DNA of 21,455 nucleotides from Bog-473 sp052148295 (GTDB lineage Bacteria > Actinomycetota > Acidimicrobiia > Acidimicrobiales > RAAP-2): NCBI GenBank assembly GCA_052148295.1, contig JBKQIP010000230.1:1-21455 (forward strand). Direction: 5' to 3'. Position numbers and translations under genes: made by a program. The notes under the pieces were generated by a model. It was not told the origin of the DNA. It did not search any database and saw nothing but the letters and a program-made list of their open reading frames with translations. This document shows, in pieces, positions 20,861 through 21,455 of this stretch (positions are counted from its first letter, which is position 1; the number at the start of each line of letters is the position of its first letter).

Positions 20861-21455
20861 GTGACGAGGCGGGACAGGCTGCCGGCGACCATCCCTTCTG
20901 CCGCGAGCGAGCGCGGCGGTTCGGTGGCCGCCGTGGACGTCGGGACGGGCCGACGCCGGGCGGAGGGGCTGGGGCCGCCGGCCGGGTGCGACCCGGAAGG
21001 AGGCGAGGTGGCAGCCCCGGCGGGCCTGGCGCCGGTGGTCCGAGGCAGCGACGCGGCGTCGCGGCTGGCGACCCTGTCCCGCGAGGTGCTCCGCCACGTC
21101 GGGGTGATCCTGCTCTTCAGCGTGCCGGCGGTGGTGCTGTGGTGGCATGTGTGGTCGGGCCACCCGTCGTCGACGCTCACCTGCGGCTGCGGCGATCCGG
21201 CGCAGGAGGTGTGGTTCATCGCCTGGCCGGCGTCGGCGCTCTGGCACCTGGCCAATCCGTTCTTCTCCGGGGCGGTCAACGTCCCCTACGGCGCCAATCT
21301 CCTGACCAACACCTCGGGCACCCTGGTCGGGGTGGTCCTCAGCCCCATCACCCGGATCTGGGGCCCGGTGACGGCCACCAATGTGGCCCTGACCCTGTGC
21401 CCCGGAATCAGCGCCTGGGGGTGCTGGGTGGCCATTCGCCGCTTCGTGGACTGGA
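20861..21455 (+). CDS. Polytopic membrane protein, GT-C-like, 5' part only
   Basis: The frame is open to the window end (198 complete codons). After a low-complexity N-terminal region of about 75 residues it shows a membrane helix at about 87-106 (VGVILLFSVPAVVLWWHVW) and then the conserved-looking CGCGDPAQEVWFIAWPASAL and NPFFSGAVNVPYGANLLTNTS, followed by further hydrophobic segments. This NPFFS and P-GANLL-NTS pattern is familiar from actinobacterial GT-C-type membrane glycosyltransferase-like proteins. The catalytic region would be upstream-proximal in the first outer loop, but I do not assign a reaction. Two starts compete: GTG 20861 behind a TACATT box, and GTG 21008 behind AAGGAGG. The gene restores very high GC after the lower-GC segment. 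Confidence 0.75.
   Translation, partial: MTRRDRLPATIPSAASERGGSVAAVDVGTGRRRAEGLGPPAGCDPEGGEVAAPAGLAPVVRGSDAASRLATLSREVLRHVGVILLFSVPAVVLWWHVWSGHPSSTLTCGCGDPAQEVWFIAWPASALWHLANPFFSGAVNVPYGANLLTNTSGTLVGVVLSPITRIWGPVTATNVALTLCPGISAWGCWVAIRRFVDW
20997..21003 (+). promoter_or_regulatory. Strong Shine-Dalgarno inside the membrane-protein frame
   Basis: AAGGAGG is followed by 4 bases and an in-frame GTG at 21008. It is the strongest ribosome site in the window and suggests that translation of the membrane protein may begin there rather than at 20861. Confidence 0.45.

Noticed and set aside
1..21455. CRISPR array, toxin-antitoxin pair, restriction-modification or phage genes
   Set aside because: No regularly spaced repeats, nuclease, methylase-specificity, integrase or structural phage motifs were seen; the methyltransferases are of the small-molecule type, without DNA-methylase (N/D)PPY motifs.

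Overview
The window comes from a high-GC actinobacterium, most likely an uncultured relative of the Acidimicrobiia. This is inferred from very high GC3 in several genes, frequent GTG starts, TANNNT boxes 6-7 nt upstream of start codons (leaderless transcription), and actinobacterial families: SCO6745-like protein, PPOX/F420-type flavin-fold protein, DUF664/DinB remnant, zincin-like metallopeptidase and a GT-C-like membrane protein.

Region 1 (1-7.7 kb, very GC-rich, densely coding). An aldehyde dehydrogenase faces a membrane-anchored CHAP-domain peptidase/amidase. Next comes a large OafA-type membrane O-acyltransferase with a C-terminal SGNH domain. A minus-strand pair follows (185-aa protein of unknown function, then a small lipoprotein, one base apart). 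Divergent from it is a tightly coupled three-gene operon: inositol-monophosphatase-like enzyme, SCO6745-family protein, and a small membrane-anchored protein. Both joints of that operon are 4-base start/stop overlaps.

Region 2 (7.7-13.3 kb, more mixed, with signs of decay). On the minus strand are a GNAT acetyltransferase, a small two-helix membrane protein, a PPOX-class oxidoreductase and the N-terminal stub of an alpha/beta hydrolase. On the plus strand are a 71-aa protein, a TauD-type dioxygenase and the C-terminal stub of a rhomboid protease. Then come a zincin-like metallopeptidase, a divergent basic protein and a SAM methyltransferase. About 500 bases without a gene lead to a tRNA-Val(TAC), whose 3' end is repeated just downstream.

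Region 3 (13.4-20.85 kb, visibly lower GC and less biased codon use). This looks like an accessory segment of stand-alone small-molecule genes: SnoaL/NTF2-like protein, MerR/GyrI-type regulator, two class I methyltransferases, SRPBCC protein, two VOC (glyoxalase-fold) proteins, a secreted protein, and an APH-type kinase. It also holds a DUF664 C-terminal remnant. The MerR regulator and the SnoaL-like gene form a divergent pair with a clear MerR-type promoter and a shared inverted repeat. No integrase or transposase is visible.

Region 4 (20.86 kb to end) returns to very high GC with the 5' part of a multi-pass membrane protein that runs off the window.

No CRISPR array, complete mobile element or recognised defence system is present. 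The strongest leads are the MerR/SnoaL divergon, the IMPase-SCO6745-membrane-protein operon, the widespread leaderless promoter signature, the three gene remnants, and a recurring TGTCCC-type motif in the intergenic DNA of region 3.
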